Source of the DNA: Parapristionchus giblindavisi
Taxonomy: Eukaryota > Nematoda > Chromadorea > Rhabditida > Diplogasteridae
Length of the DNA: 64,000 bases
Direction of reading: 5' to 3'
Assembly: GCA_943737045.1 (NCBI GenBank)
Contig: CALSFV010000255.1
Location: 1 to 64,000 of the forward strand
In this document: positions 25,601 through 42,470 of the stretch, one piece after another
How positions within the stretch are numbered: the first letter of the stretch is position 1
Layout of the letters: the number at the start of each line of letters is the position of its first letter
Notes under the pieces: generated by a model
The model's input: only the letters and a program-made list of their open reading frames with translations
What the model was told of the DNA's origin: nothing
Databases searched by the model: none
Program-made: the position numbers and the translations under genes

Positions 25601-28600
25601 TCCATATCGACTGATGAAACCCAATTCCTATAATCAATCAATATATAGTATATTATGAATCATATTCAGCTGATATCTTCATTCCAATAATAAACTATGA
25701 TAAATTATCATTACGAGAGACAAGAAAGATATAATGAATATAATAAAAGTGTGTGAACTAACATTAAATATAGATATGGATGCTTCGATATATCGATCGG
25801 ATGATCCGATTGATCGAGGAATGAATTGAAATGAGGAGAAGTGAGGGGAGAAATGACAAGTGGAAGGAATTGATGATTGAGATAAACGACGAACTTCCTC
25901 TGGATTGATCTGAATTTGTTTGATATACTATTATATTTATATTATTAATATTATAATAATAATAATATAATAAAATAGATTGAATAGACAGGAATGGACT
26001 AGAATTAATAGATTGACTGATTCATTCATCACTGGTATCTAGTAAACATAATAAGTTGAAGTAGACATATAATAATTCATTAATGATATATTGGAATGAG
26101 AACAGACAACAACCATCTATCATTCATTCATTCATTCATTCATAGACTACATTATATTCCCATACAATCTAAATCCATTCATTATATCACAGATAGATTC
26201 ATTTGATTCCTTCTGCTCTATCCCAAGTATGTCGTACATCTACACGTATACCTTCTCTCCCTCTCCTTCTGAATCTCTCCCTCTCCTTCTGAATCTCTCC
26301 CTCTCCCTCTCCTTCTGAATCTCTCCCTCTCCCTCTCCTTCTGAATCTCTCCCTCTCCATCCATTATCGAGGCTGATACATTAAATTTGCAGTGGTGGGG
26401 ACAGCATGTTTGAGTCTATTCATGGAGGGAAACTGATGAGGAATATGAAGAGAATGAGAAGGAGAAGGAGAAGGAGGAAGAGAAGGATTAAGGAGGAAGG
26501 GAGGAGGAAGGGAGAGAGATAGAAGGGGAAGGGATAGATATGGAATAGACATGATATGACGACTAAATACAATTAATCTATATCATGAATCCATATCAAA
26601 CAACTATATCATACACAAAGAACTACCAACTGTATAGATAGATAGGTTATATTTGTCCTCTAATCAATCAATAATCATTAAATCAATATGAATCAATATT
26701 AATGGATACCGTACCAATAACTGCGATCCTTGGACGGAGAACTCTCCGGCCATATGCGATCGCCTCAGCGTCTCCTTGACTGTCCCAACGAGAAGACACT
26801 ACAATACAAAGAGATATAGGAAACGTCGTCCGATGAGCACACACTCCATGCACCATCCTACACCAATGTACACCATAAAGAAGATAACATACGTGTGATA
26901 TGGTAGTTTCACAGTAGACAGCAAGTGTAGAGGCAGCAACTTGATCGTGACGAGAGAAATGAGAACGACCCAATCGATTACACAATTCAACTACTCCCAA
27001 TACTTCTCCTGAAAGGAAGAACATGAGGATACTGTAGATTGAGATTGTATTGATTGTTATATTTATATTATACAAGTCAAAATAGGAGAATGAATGAATG
27101 GGAATGAACAACAGAATGAGAGAGATAGAGAATGAAGATGAAGAAGAATGAAGAAAAAGAAAGAAGAAGATGAAAGAAGAAGGAGTATTCAAAAGAAGAG
27201 AGAAGAGATGAGAGAAAAGTGAGAGGGAAACCATTTCGTCTATTGTTGCATTTTGTCCACTAAACAACGAAAGAACCAACAGTGAAGTGATGAGAGGGAG
27301 AGGGAGAGGGAGAGGGAGAGGGAGAGAGGAAGAGGGAGATGGAAAGAGGGAGAGAGAGATGAATGAGGGGGAGAAGCGTCAATTACATTTCCATTCCACC
27401 CATAGACAGACAGAATGAAAAGAAACAGGAGGGGAAAGGAGAGAAATGGAAGGAGAAGAAGAAGAGGAAATGGGAAAATGATAGAGAGAAGGAGAAAAGA
27501 ACTAGAAGGAGAAAGAAAGAAGCTGATAAATATCCATCTAACTTATAGAAAATGAGAGAAAGAATAGAATAGAGAGAAGAGAAGAGAAAGGGAATTGAAT
27601 GAGAGAGAAGAAGAGGAAAACGATATGAGAAGCAGTCAATAAAACACCTGGTTGAAGAAAAGAGAAAAGGAGTGGAAGAGAGAGAGAGTTAGATGGAGAA
27701 GCTGGAGATGAGATGAGAACAGAAGAATAGAGATAAAAAGAATGAAAATATGACGGAAGATGAATATGAGAATGAATGTGTGGTAGAAAGAATAGAAGGA
27801 GAAAAAGACTACATCGAGGGCGACTTCTCCCTCTCTCTCTCTTTGAATAGATGGAGAGAGGGAGGAGAAGGGGAGTGGGGGGGGGGGGAATAGAAGAAAT
27901 AGAGCGCACGACTCCAGGAGGGGGGAATGGATGAAGAGAGAAAGAGGGAGAAAAATCGATGAGTCAGTCAACGGAAAGCTACGAATGAAGAGAAAGAAGA
28001 AGAAGAAGAAGAAAGAAGAAGGAAGAGGGAGGGAAGTAGATGGATAGATGGAGAGGGAGGGAAGTAGATGGATAGATGGAGAGGGAGAGAGGGAGAGGGA
28101 GAGGGAGAGGGAGAGGGAGAGGGAGAGGGAGAGGGAGAGGGAGAGGGAGAGGGAGAGGGAGAGGGAGAGGGAGAGGGAGAGGGAGAGGGAGAGGGAGAGG
28201 GAGAGGGAGAGGGAGAGGGAGAGGGAGAGGGAGAGGGAGAGGGAGGGTGGATATGTAAAGCATGATGATGAGACTACATACGAATGAATGTACTACTATA
28301 ACCAACTATCGATCCATATATCCCTCCTCTCCATCTCCATCTACTACCTTCTTCTCCTTCTTCTTCTATATTTATGGCTTTATGAGAAAACATGGAATAG
28401 AATAAAAGGAGAATATGAAAAGGGCAGAGATGATCTGAGATGATAACTACCGATGTTCAATTATTCTGGGGAATCGGAAGATGAATATACTCTTAAGATT
28501 ATATGGTGATGGGTCTTTCATCTCATTTGTTTGCCATCTCCGCTATTTTTTGCTCGCGGAGCGCGCCGTCTAAAGGTTATACTCAGTTGTGTTGACCACG

Positions 28601-31332
28601 GGATTGACGACGTGCATCGCGAGCAGAACATACCGGAGATTGTTGGAAAATGTTAGAGTGTTCTGAACAACGAAACCGAAGCAGTCAAGAAATCCAATCA
28701 ACAATATTATCCTATAAGCCAATGGAAGCAACTTTCAGTTGTGCTGATCAAATGGACCCAGATTGCGATCAATGGAGAGTCTTCCGATGACCAAACTCCT
28801 CTAGAGATCAGATGTCCTCTCATGAGGGTTAGGTGGAGGGAGGAAGTGTTCATAACTTCCTCGAGGGTGATAGAGTACCCTCGAGGAAGGTATGAACACT
28901 TTCATTCACCTATTCATTCATCTATCTCATCAAATTCTTCTCTTTTTGACTCGTAGACACATGAAGACATTCTCATTCTAACAATGATATTATCTCTATG
29001 TATAGAAGAAAGAGGGGAAGAGGAAGAAATACGAGATGGAGAGAGAGGTTACTCATCTCTCTCTCATTCTATTGAGAATGACTTCATCCATCAATTAACA
29101 CCATCTCATACTCAATTGGATTCTCATTCCCATTTCATTTGAATATGAATATTGGAATTCCAATTGAATTCTCATATTGTTCCCCTCTACTTTTCGTATT
29201 AACAATAATAATAAGAAGAAGAAGGAGAAATATGAAATGGAATAAATAGTGAGTGTCATCACGATGAGAATGAATGAAAGAGATTATAATAAAAGAGATT
29301 GGAAGAAAGAAAAGAGAGGAAGGACACTACAATATTTATAGTGCACAATCACAATATGAATATTCAATATCTTCTCCTTCTCCCTCTTCTTCTTCTTCTC
29401 TTTCTTTCTTTCAATTCATTTCATCACAACACACGATGAACGAACGAACGCATGAGAACGAAGAATGAAAGATGAAGGGAGAGGGAGGGAGAGAAAAGGA
29501 GAGGGAGAGGGAGAGAAAGTGTAAACTCCGTCTTAGATTAAGGTGGCCATCAGAAGAAAGAAAGAAAAAAGAGAAGAAGAATGAAAAAGAGATTGAAATG
29601 AAATGAGAAGAGGAAGAAGAAGAATAGAGATCGATCGACTTATATCATATGATATACGAGATAGAAGAGATTCAATGATGAGGGGAGAGGGAGAGGGAGA
29701 GGGAGAGGGAGAGAGTACTATGTATTGATAGAAGAGAAGAAAACAACGATAATACATACATGTTATGGGAGAGGAAATATATGAGAAAAGGAGGGGAGAG
29801 AAGAAGAGAGAGTGGACAATAGAAAGAATGAATAAAGAGAGAAAGAAAGAAAGATATTGAACCATGGTGATTGATGATCAACTATCGTATTATGATGGTT
29901 GATTGATTGAATGAAAAGAGTAGTGATAAGGAGGCACAATGTGTATCCTGTCTCATGTTATGAGAAGAGAAGGAGAGGGAGAGAAGGAGAGGGAGAGGGA
30001 GAGGTAGAGGGGGAGGGAGAGAGATTATGAGAAGACACGAGGAAGATAAGAGAAGAGATAGTAGATGCGAATTCATAGAGAACGAAAAATGAAGAGAGGG
30101 AGAAAGAATAGAGATGAACATAATAGACACAACATAATCATGATTATCAAATAGATGAATCAATCGATCATTCAATATATCAATCATCATTCTCATTCAA
30201 TTTCAATCATAATAAATTGATTCATACTAAACATACAAAGAACAAATCAATAATAATAATTAATATTATATTGGATATACTTACCGGCAGATCCAAGTAG
30301 AGGAAAGCATAGAATGTTTCGTGTACGAAATCCCGTCAATTCATCCACTTCACGATAGAAGAATGGACATCTATAATACAAGAGATCAAAGATCAAAGAT
30401 CAAAGATCAATCCATCATCATCGTCTTCTTCCTCGTGTCTTACCTGTCAACATTCTTAACGTTCATCATTTGTTTGGTCGTTGCGACACGACCAACGATA
30501 CCTCGATCTGATGGAAGACGAACCTAAAAGATCAAAGATCAAAGATCAGAGATTAAAGATCAAAGATCAAGAATGATTACCTCAGCAACACTTCCATCTC
30601 CCATTGGCATCTCCGCCACGAGTTCATGGGTGTCCGGATCAATGAGGAATATCGAACATCTAAAAGAGATAAAGAGATCAAAGATCAAAGATCACTTGAG
30701 ATAGAAGGGACTTACGCTTCAGCATGACATAAAGACATAGCTTCTTGTGTTATACTCTTGACTAGAATAGTTAGATGATGACAACCAGATGATAATCTTT
30801 CATATATTAATTGAGATGATGATGAAGGAATGATTGAAGAGTCTATATCATCACCCTCACATGATGAACATGATGATGATGAATCCATCATTCCTGATGA
30901 TGTTGATGTCATCTGAATCAATCAAAGATCAAAGAGGGCGGAGTCTCAGTACCTGTAATCTCTCCGAATGTCTTCGTCTTCTGATTGAATGAGTACTCTC
31001 ATCATCACTACTATCATTGTTATTATGAGCGAGTCGAGCAGGTTGAGAGATCTTACTATAATCAAATCATTTACATTATTATTATTATAATTATTTTAAT
31101 TATTTCTTCAAAACTATTATATGACTAAACTCCATACGAATACCAACTATAGATACAATAAACATCATCATATTATTCATTATATTTAGCATAATAAATA
31201 AATACATATGTAAATATACAAATATATAGTATGATATGAATAAACGAACCGTGGTGGAGTGTTCACTCTAACTATTGTATTTGATACAACATGGGGAGAC
31301 GAATTACGTCTCATATGAGCAGTTACTGACAT
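22632..31332 (-). CDS. pde-2: PDE2-type cyclic nucleotide phosphodiesterase with GAF domain
   Basis: About 19 exons. The N-terminal exons encode Ser-rich disorder (31250-31332, about 30955-31055, 30712-30911). A GAF domain then spans several exons: [72 protein letters not shown], then [18 protein letters not shown] after a 3.3-kb intron. A connecting helix ([20 protein letters not shown]) leads to the catalytic domain: [31 protein letters not shown] (the metal-binding HD motif), [52 protein letters not shown] and [13 protein letters not shown]. These phrases follow PDE2A in order. The enzyme hydrolyses cAMP/cGMP and, in the family, is controlled by GAF binding of cGMP. Mammalian PDE2A has two GAF domains but only one is visible here. 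The N-terminal start is uncertain because the frame stays open upstream of 31332. Confidence 0.9.
23465..23573 (-). repeat. Intronic repeat, copy 2 (in pde-2)
   Basis: Second copy of the block at 18299-18409, again in an intron and in the same orientation relative to transcription. Only scattered substitutions separate the copies. A short stem CGC/GCG around GCATAATGC is kept in both. Confidence 0.85.
24284..24810. mobile_element. hAT-type MITE with 8-bp target duplication
   Basis: The 527-bp element begins CAGGGCTGTGC (24284-24294) and ends with the exact inverse GCACAGCCCTG (24800-24810). It is flanked on both sides by the same 8 bp, TTCTACTC (24276-24283 and 24811-24818). An 8-bp duplication with CAGGG-type termini is typical of the hAT superfamily. 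The interior near both ends is made of TTTTTCGA repeats. It has no long open frame, so it is non-autonomous. It lies in a pde-2 intron. Confidence 0.9.
26255..26362. repeat. CTCTCCCTCTCCTTCTGAAT minisatellite
   Basis: A unit of CTCTCC repeats followed by TTCTGAAT recurs about four times inside a pde-2 intron. It is a higher-order variant of the CCCTCT hexamer. Confidence 0.75.
28081..28247. repeat. (GGGAGA)n microsatellite, about 165 bp
   Basis: An almost uninterrupted GGGAGA array within the long pde-2 intron. Open frames encoding Glu/Arg or Gly/Glu repeats here are artefacts. Confidence 0.95.
28548..28903. other. GC-richer island with two inverted repeats inside the pde-2 intron
   Basis: Sequence at 28540-28630 is markedly richer in G+C than its surroundings (GCGGAGCGCGCCGTC). 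It is bounded by TTTGCTCGCG near 28548 and CGCGAGCAGAA near 28617. At 28848-28868 and 28877-28897 lie 21-bp arms that pair with one mismatch around an 8-base loop, extendable to about 27 bp. No coding potential was recognised. Confidence 0.6.
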
Positions 31333-32413
31333 CGAATCAATCAATATTATTGATTGATGATGAGAATGAAGATACTGTAGATTGAGATCGATTGTGTTGT
31401 GATTATTGATTGATCGATCGATTCTAGAATGAATGAATGAAGGATGATTGAGGAAGAGGGAGAGGAAGAGAAGGAGAGGGAGAGGGAGAAGGTGTGGAGT
31501 GATGGGGGAGAGGGATGAAATACCAATGACGAAGCTACATCGTAAATGAGAAGTAAATGGAAGAGATAAGGAAGAGAAGGGGAAGAGAAGAAGAAATGAG
31601 ATATGATGAATGAATGAATGAAAGGAGATTGAACATATGGATAAAGATGAATAGATTGAACGAATAGATAGATAGATAAGTGAAGAGTTAATAGAGGGAA
31701 TACCCAACGATTCATTCAATGAATAGTCATATCAAGATGAAGAGATAGAGGAGTAGAGAGAGAGAGAGAGGGAGAGAGAAGAATGATAGAGGAAAGAAAA
31801 GAGGAAGAAGAGGGAGGAAACGACGTAGAGACATCAAATGAGATTAAAACCATTCTTAAAATGAATGAATGAATGAATGAGAGAATGAAAGAGTATGGAT
31901 GGAGATAGAATATGGTACAAGTAGATGAAGAAGAAGAAGAAGAAGAAGAAGAGAATAAGGAATGATCGATACAATACTCGAGACTATTCTATTGACTCTA
32001 TTCATGAGAGGAATACAATATCATAATACAAAATGAATATAAGAGTAATAGATAGAATGAATGAATGAATGAATAACGGTGACGAAAGAAGGTGAAGCAG
32101 CGACAGATATTGCGAATGGTGAAGAAATAGTGATAAGAATACAAAGAGAATGAATTAAATATATTACAAAAAAAGATGATGATGAAAGAAAAAGAAGACT
32201 GAAGAAGGAGGAAAGAAAGAAGAGAAAGAAATATAGAAAGAAAGAAGAAAGGAATGGAAGAAGAAATATAACAAGAGAAGAGGAATGAAGCACGTGGGGA
32301 ATGAAAGAAGAAGAAGAAGAAGAAGAAGAAGAAGAAGAAGAAGAAGGAGAAGAAGGATATGGATGAAGGGATAGATAGATATGATACTAGAGTGTAATAC
32401 TAGAATGAACACA

Positions 32414-32786
32414 TCATAGAGGGAGAGGGAGAGGGAGAGGGAGAGGGAGAGGGAGAGGGAGAGGGAGAGGGAGAGGGAGAGGGAGAGGGAGAGGGAGAAG
32501 GGAGAGGGAGAGGGAGAAGGGAGAGGGAGAGGGAGAGGGAGAGGGAGAGGGAGAGGGAGAGGGAGAGGGAGAGGGAGAGGGAGAGGGAGAGGGAGAGGGA
32601 GAGGGAGAGGGAGAGGGAGAGGGAGAGGGAGAGGGAGAGGGAGAGGGAGAGGGAGAGGGAGAGGGAGAGGGAGAGGGAGAGGGAGAGGGAGAGGGAGAGG
32701 GAGAGAGAGGGAGAGGGAGAGGGAGAGGGAGAGGGAGAGGGAGAGGGAGAGGGAGAGGGAGAGGGAGAGGGAGAGGGAGAGAGGGA
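32414..32786. repeat. (GGGAGA)n microsatellite, about 370 bp
   Basis: The largest array in the window. Two GGGAGAAGGGAGA interruptions lie near 32495-32525 and a GAGAGAGG break near 32702. Confidence 0.97.
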
Positions 32787-33659
32787 CAAATAGACAGACA
32801 ACAAGCTTCATCATTGTACTTGATGACGTAGAATAGACTATGATGAAAGAGTGAAGAGATGAGAAGAACGAATGAATGAATGAATAGAGTAGAGGATGGA
32901 TTACCTTTCAATAGATATACATGTAGTCCCTTCTACCTTCTCCCTTCTCCCTCTACCTCTATCCCTCTCTCGTCTCTAGACAAGTTAGAGCGTCGAAACT
33001 CGTGAAAATAGGGATAGGGAGAGGGATAGGGAGAGAGAGGGAGAGGGGGTGGCTTTAGCCTGTCAACATACATAGTAGACAGATAGAATAAGAGGATATA
33101 AAAGGAGGAAGTAGATGAGAGAAAAGGATAAGGGTAATGAGATTGGATATGAAAGGAACACTGTGAATGAATGAAGAGAAGAGAAGAGAAGAGGAGAGTA
33201 TCATATTCACATCATATAATACACAGATGCAAAAAGATCGAAAAAGAAAGAATAAATAAACAAATACATATAAATTTACATTTAATCACTTTATCGAGAT
33301 TATCCAATATAAATAAACAAGTATAAATATAATGAGAAAGGAGAAAACATATTTGAAAAGGTATGAATGGTTGGATGAATGGTACATCATATATCATATA
33401 TCATCCATCCATCCATTCATCTCCCCTATCACATTCTATATCCAATATCCATTCATCTATATCATTGAGATTGAACGGAAACGAGAGAAGACAAATGGCA
33501 CGTATCAAGTCACACTATACCAATACCTCTACCTCTACATTAGACTTCCTTCCCATATTTAGAGAGGCAGAGGGAGAGAGAAAATGGATTGGGGATACGT
33601 ATAACTCCGTCAAACAATCATAATTCGTGGGGATGAAAAGGAGAAAAGGGGAAGAGAGA

Positions 33660-33905
33660 AGGGAGAGAGAGGGAGGGAGAGGGAGAAAGAAAGGGAGAGG
33701 GAGAGAGAGGGGAGAGGGAGAGAGAGGAAGGGAGAGGGAGAGAATTGTAATTGAATAATGGATACGTGCACTACATACAGCTACATCCTTCCCATATATG
33801 GGAATGAACGAATTGAAGAAGGAATTAGGAATGAAGAGAAGAGTTAAAAGGGAGAGAGGATAAAAGGGGAAATTGTGAGAAAGAAGGAGGGGATAGGGAT
33901 GGAGA

Positions 33906-33968
<63 letters not shown>

Positions 33969-33975
33969 GAGAGAG
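33660..33975. repeat. Mixed GGGAGA / (GA)n tracts
   Basis: Imperfect GGGAGA and AGAGAG tracts, including about 40 bp of nearly pure (GA)n around 33913-33955. Confidence 0.85.
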
Positions 33976-34434
33976 GGAGAGATTGTTCAACCAACCCTCA
34001 GACATACTCATCATTCATCTTCGTTCTCATTCGAATGATGAAAATGAAGAAGAAGACGATCAATATAATGGAGATGATGAAGAAGAAGAGGAAGGAGGAG
34101 AACGAATATGTACATGATAAATAGAAAGAACTACTCGTCCCCCCCTCACCTCCCTCTCCCTCTCTCTCTCTCTCTATTCTTATCTGAAACGTCGTTCAAT
34201 ATGAGGAGAGAAATAAGAAGAGGTAGAGGAGGACTTGAACGAATATAAATAGGAATAAGAGAAGAAGATGAAGTTAGATGAGAAGGAGAAGGGATAAGAC
34301 GACTACGAAGATGAAGATGAAGATTTGTATTAAGAAGGAATAGCCTCATCTATATATAGAATAGTATATACTATTATAAATAGTGAATAGATTGAATAGA
34401 CTAGATACTAGTAAGGTATGAAATAGAAGGAATG

Positions 34435-34548
34435 AGAGGGAGAGGGAGAGGGAGAGGGAGAGGGAGAGGGAGAGGGAGAGGGAGAGGGAGAGGGAGAGGG
34501 AGAGGGAGAGGGAGAGGGAGAGGGAGAGGGAGAGGGAGAGAGGGAGAA
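34435..34548. repeat. (GGGAGA)n microsatellite, about 110 bp
   Basis: Clean tandem GGGAGA array in the intergenic desert. Confidence 0.95.
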
Positions 34549-34789
34549 CCCCATACTCTTCTACTTGTATACCCCTCCCTTCACATTCCTATTCATCGTC
34601 CCTCTCTCACTTCTATGGTCTCAAATGGAGTGAAAAACGATAGAAATGAAAGGATATTCATATATGCTATAGGAAAACATATATGAAGTAGACAAAATGA
34701 AATGAAATATAGAAAAGGAAGAGATATATGACAAGAGTTTAGTCCCTTTCAATGGACAAAACACAAAATAGAGAGAGAGAAATGAAGGA

Positions 34790-34816
34790 GGGGGAGAGAG
34801 GGAGAGGGAGGGTAAG

Positions 34817-34848
<32 letters not shown>

Positions 34849-34882
34849 AGAGGGAGAGGGAGAGAGGGAGGGTAAGAGAGAG
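34790..34882. repeat. GGGAGA / GAGAGA tract with GGGTAAGAGA interruptions
   Basis: Imperfect purine repeat in which a short GAGGGAGGGTAAGAGAGAG block occurs twice. Confidence 0.8.
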
Positions 34883-37426
34883 GGAATAAGAGTTAGAGGA
34901 GGGATAATCTCTAACGATCTCTTCTTCTATATAAAAAGAAGAGAGCGTTTTATTTATATATGTGAAGAGTTAATTGGATGAAATAGATATAGTATTCAGA
35001 GTATTACTATAATGAGTACTACTTCTATACCACCCCCATGAGAAGAAGAGGACATTCAATGAATGAATGAGAATGATGATCAAGTGATGAATAATATGAA
35101 TGAGAACGAATAAAAGAATGAGATTTGAAGAGAAGAAGAGTCCATGAACAATATATAGCATACAAATTAATATTTCTAACTACATAATACATATCGTTTA
35201 CACTATATACTATACCATATATAGTATACATATATGGTTCATTCATTGATCTATTACATGTTTATGGTGTATGACAAGGAATCCATCCAAGATTATATAC
35301 TCATGAAATATGAACGAGTTAGAGAGGGAGAGGGAGAGAAATATGGAGGGCAAAGATGGTGAGTGAAGGGAGGAGAGGAAAATACGTCGGAGTGATTAAT
35401 AATGAATGAATAGTGAGAAGGGGTGAAAGAAGGGAGAAAAAAGGCAAGGGAAGGCAGGTGAACAATTTATATATCGACGATTTTTAATAATAAAAAAAAT
35501 AATGGAAGAATGAAGATGATGATGATAAAGACGATCGTACATGAGAGTACATGTTATGATAGAATAGATATAATGGATTACGGTAGATTAATAAAGGATA
35601 ATTGAAAGAACGAATCAATCCCCTCATGACTTCAGATATCTCACTCTCCCTCTCCTTATATCTATCTCCCTCTATCTTTCTCCTTCTTCAACGACAATCA
35701 TAATCAATATGAAAGTGAGAGAGAGGGAGAGGCAGAGGGAGACTGTATACTGTATGGGGTGTAGAAGGAATACAGTAGAATAGGCAACCGATACACCGAT
35801 AGATAGACGATATCGTCTGAATGGAACACGAATGGAAAGAGATAAAGAGAGAATGAATGATGTGATGATATGATAGACTGAAGACAGAATGAAAGCATGA
35901 GATAGATAATATATGTAATATGATATACTAGACATATTATAATCCATCTTACTCATCATCATCTATAATACTCATCTCACATGGAATGGAAGAAGTAAAG
36001 ATGAAAAGAAGGAGGATAAATATGAAAAGTAGAAGATGGATAGATAGACAAACATGAAATAGATGCATAAATAGAGTATAGATGAAGAATACTAGATGAA
36101 TGAGTAGGAGGAGGGGACTATTTAGTCTTCTTCTTCTTCTTCTTCTTCTTCATCTTCTTCATCATCTTCATGTCATTCCTACCATTTACCTCTCATTCCA
36201 ACCACTCTTGTATACCCCTCTTCATTCTGTCATCCCCCTCCCCTTCTCCTTCTCATATCAATAGTCGTGTCTACTCTTTCATCTAATGACGAATCCTACC
36301 ATAACAGACACAAATACATAGAATATCAAAGAACAATACCATATAACATGTCATAGATTGAATGAATGAATGATGATGATAGAGGAATGAAAGAAGAGGA
36401 GGGGATAAGTGATGAATGAATAGTTAATATTGATATGAAGAAGATATGATAAGATTATATGAATAATGTTAATAATGATATGAAGACTGACGATGATATT
36501 ATGAAGAAGAAGAAGAAGAAGAAAGAGTATGAGATAGATAGAGTCTCGTTATTACTCATCTCATCTCACTCTTTTTTCCCTCATTCCATTCCCTCCCTCT
36601 CACTCTCCTTCTCCTCCCTCTCACTCCTCCTCCCCCTCCTTTCGCTTAATCGATAGATGAGTGTAAAGAAGAGAAGGAGAAGAAGCACACATGGTTATGA
36701 TGATGAAGGAGGCAAAAGAAGAGAGACCGGTCGTGAAAAGGGAGAGAAGGAGAGGGAGAAGGAGAGGGAGAGGGAGAGAAGGAGAGAGAGAGAAGGAGAG
36801 GGAGAGAAGGAGAGGGAGAGAGAAGCATGTCCTACTACAGTGAAAGTGATCAATGAACAAAAATTGACCTTTTGCAATATAAGTGGACACGTGAAAATAT
36901 TGATGGTAAATGTGAAGAAAGGACGAAGAATGAATAAATAAAGAGAACAAGAAAAGAGAAAAGAAGGAATGAGAAGAAGAAGAGTGATCCTCGTGAGAAA
37001 GTACATAAAGACACATACATACTTTCTATTCTATTCCCTCCCTCTCCATCTGATTCTCTATACTTCAATCTCTACCTCTCCTCTCCCTCTACCTCTCCAT
37101 CTACTTATCTCTCCCCCATGGTCTCCCCTCTTCTCATTTCGTAACATCTTCTTTCCTTTGTGATACCATTCTGACCGATGTTGTGTAACAAATTAACGGA
37201 AAAGGGAAAGTGAAAAAGGAAAAGGAAGAGGAAGTAGAGTGGGACAGAGATCGACTGATATATATCACATATATTGATGATAAAAGGAGATGGGAAAGGG
37301 AAGAGAAAGAGAGAAAGAGATGGAGATAGTGTGTATTGGTTCAATCTTATGCACTAATCAATCTCTTCTCATTACACATTCGTATTCGTACTCATCTTAG
37401 ATCATTTCTCCATCTCCATAATATCA

Positions 37427-42333
<4,907 letters not shown>

Positions 42334-42470
42334 CGAATCATTTACTCGTATTGAATCAATTAAGATATTACATTCCATCGATTGATAACGATGACTGATA
42401 AAGTCTTTCAATTATTAATAGTTTTATTAAAGATCAAAGTAACAAAACGAACAAAATGATATAATTGTAG
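42334..42470. other. Convergent 3' ends of XYLB and PPAT
   Basis: Only 137 bp separate the two stop codons, so the 3' untranslated regions must be short or overlap. Confidence 0.7.

Larger units (their letters stand above)
31333..37426. other. Purine-rich microsatellite desert upstream of pde-2 and xylulokinase
   Basis: About 6 kb between two divergent genes hold GGGAGA, GAGA, GAAGAA and AATG arrays with AT-rich spacers. Purines prevail on the + strand. Many long open frames (Leu-Pro, Ser-Pro, Glu-Arg repeats) are produced by these arrays and are not genes. The stretch 34020-34117 gives an acidic peptide frame but lacks convincing splice signals. Distal pde-2 promoter or 5' exons could be hidden here. 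Confidence 0.6.

Noticed and set aside
26364..26552. Ser/Pro-rich 62-residue frame as an extra pde-2 exon
   Set aside because: The exon before it (ending at the donor near 26716) and the one after it (starting INPEEV) join in phase without it. The frame itself ends in a stop.
28048..28305. Glu-Arg, Gly-Glu and Leu-Pro repeat peptides on both strands
   Set aside because: Translation of the 165-bp GGGAGA array in a pde-2 intron.
32164..32911. Long Leu-Pro / Ser-Pro open frames on the minus strand
   Set aside because: They are produced by the (GGGAGA)n array, which has no stop codon in any frame on that strand. No splice or start context supports a gene.
34020..34117. Acidic peptide frame as a hidden exon
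   Set aside because: It is composed of GAA/GAT repeats continuous with the purine-rich tract, and I saw no matching exons on either side.
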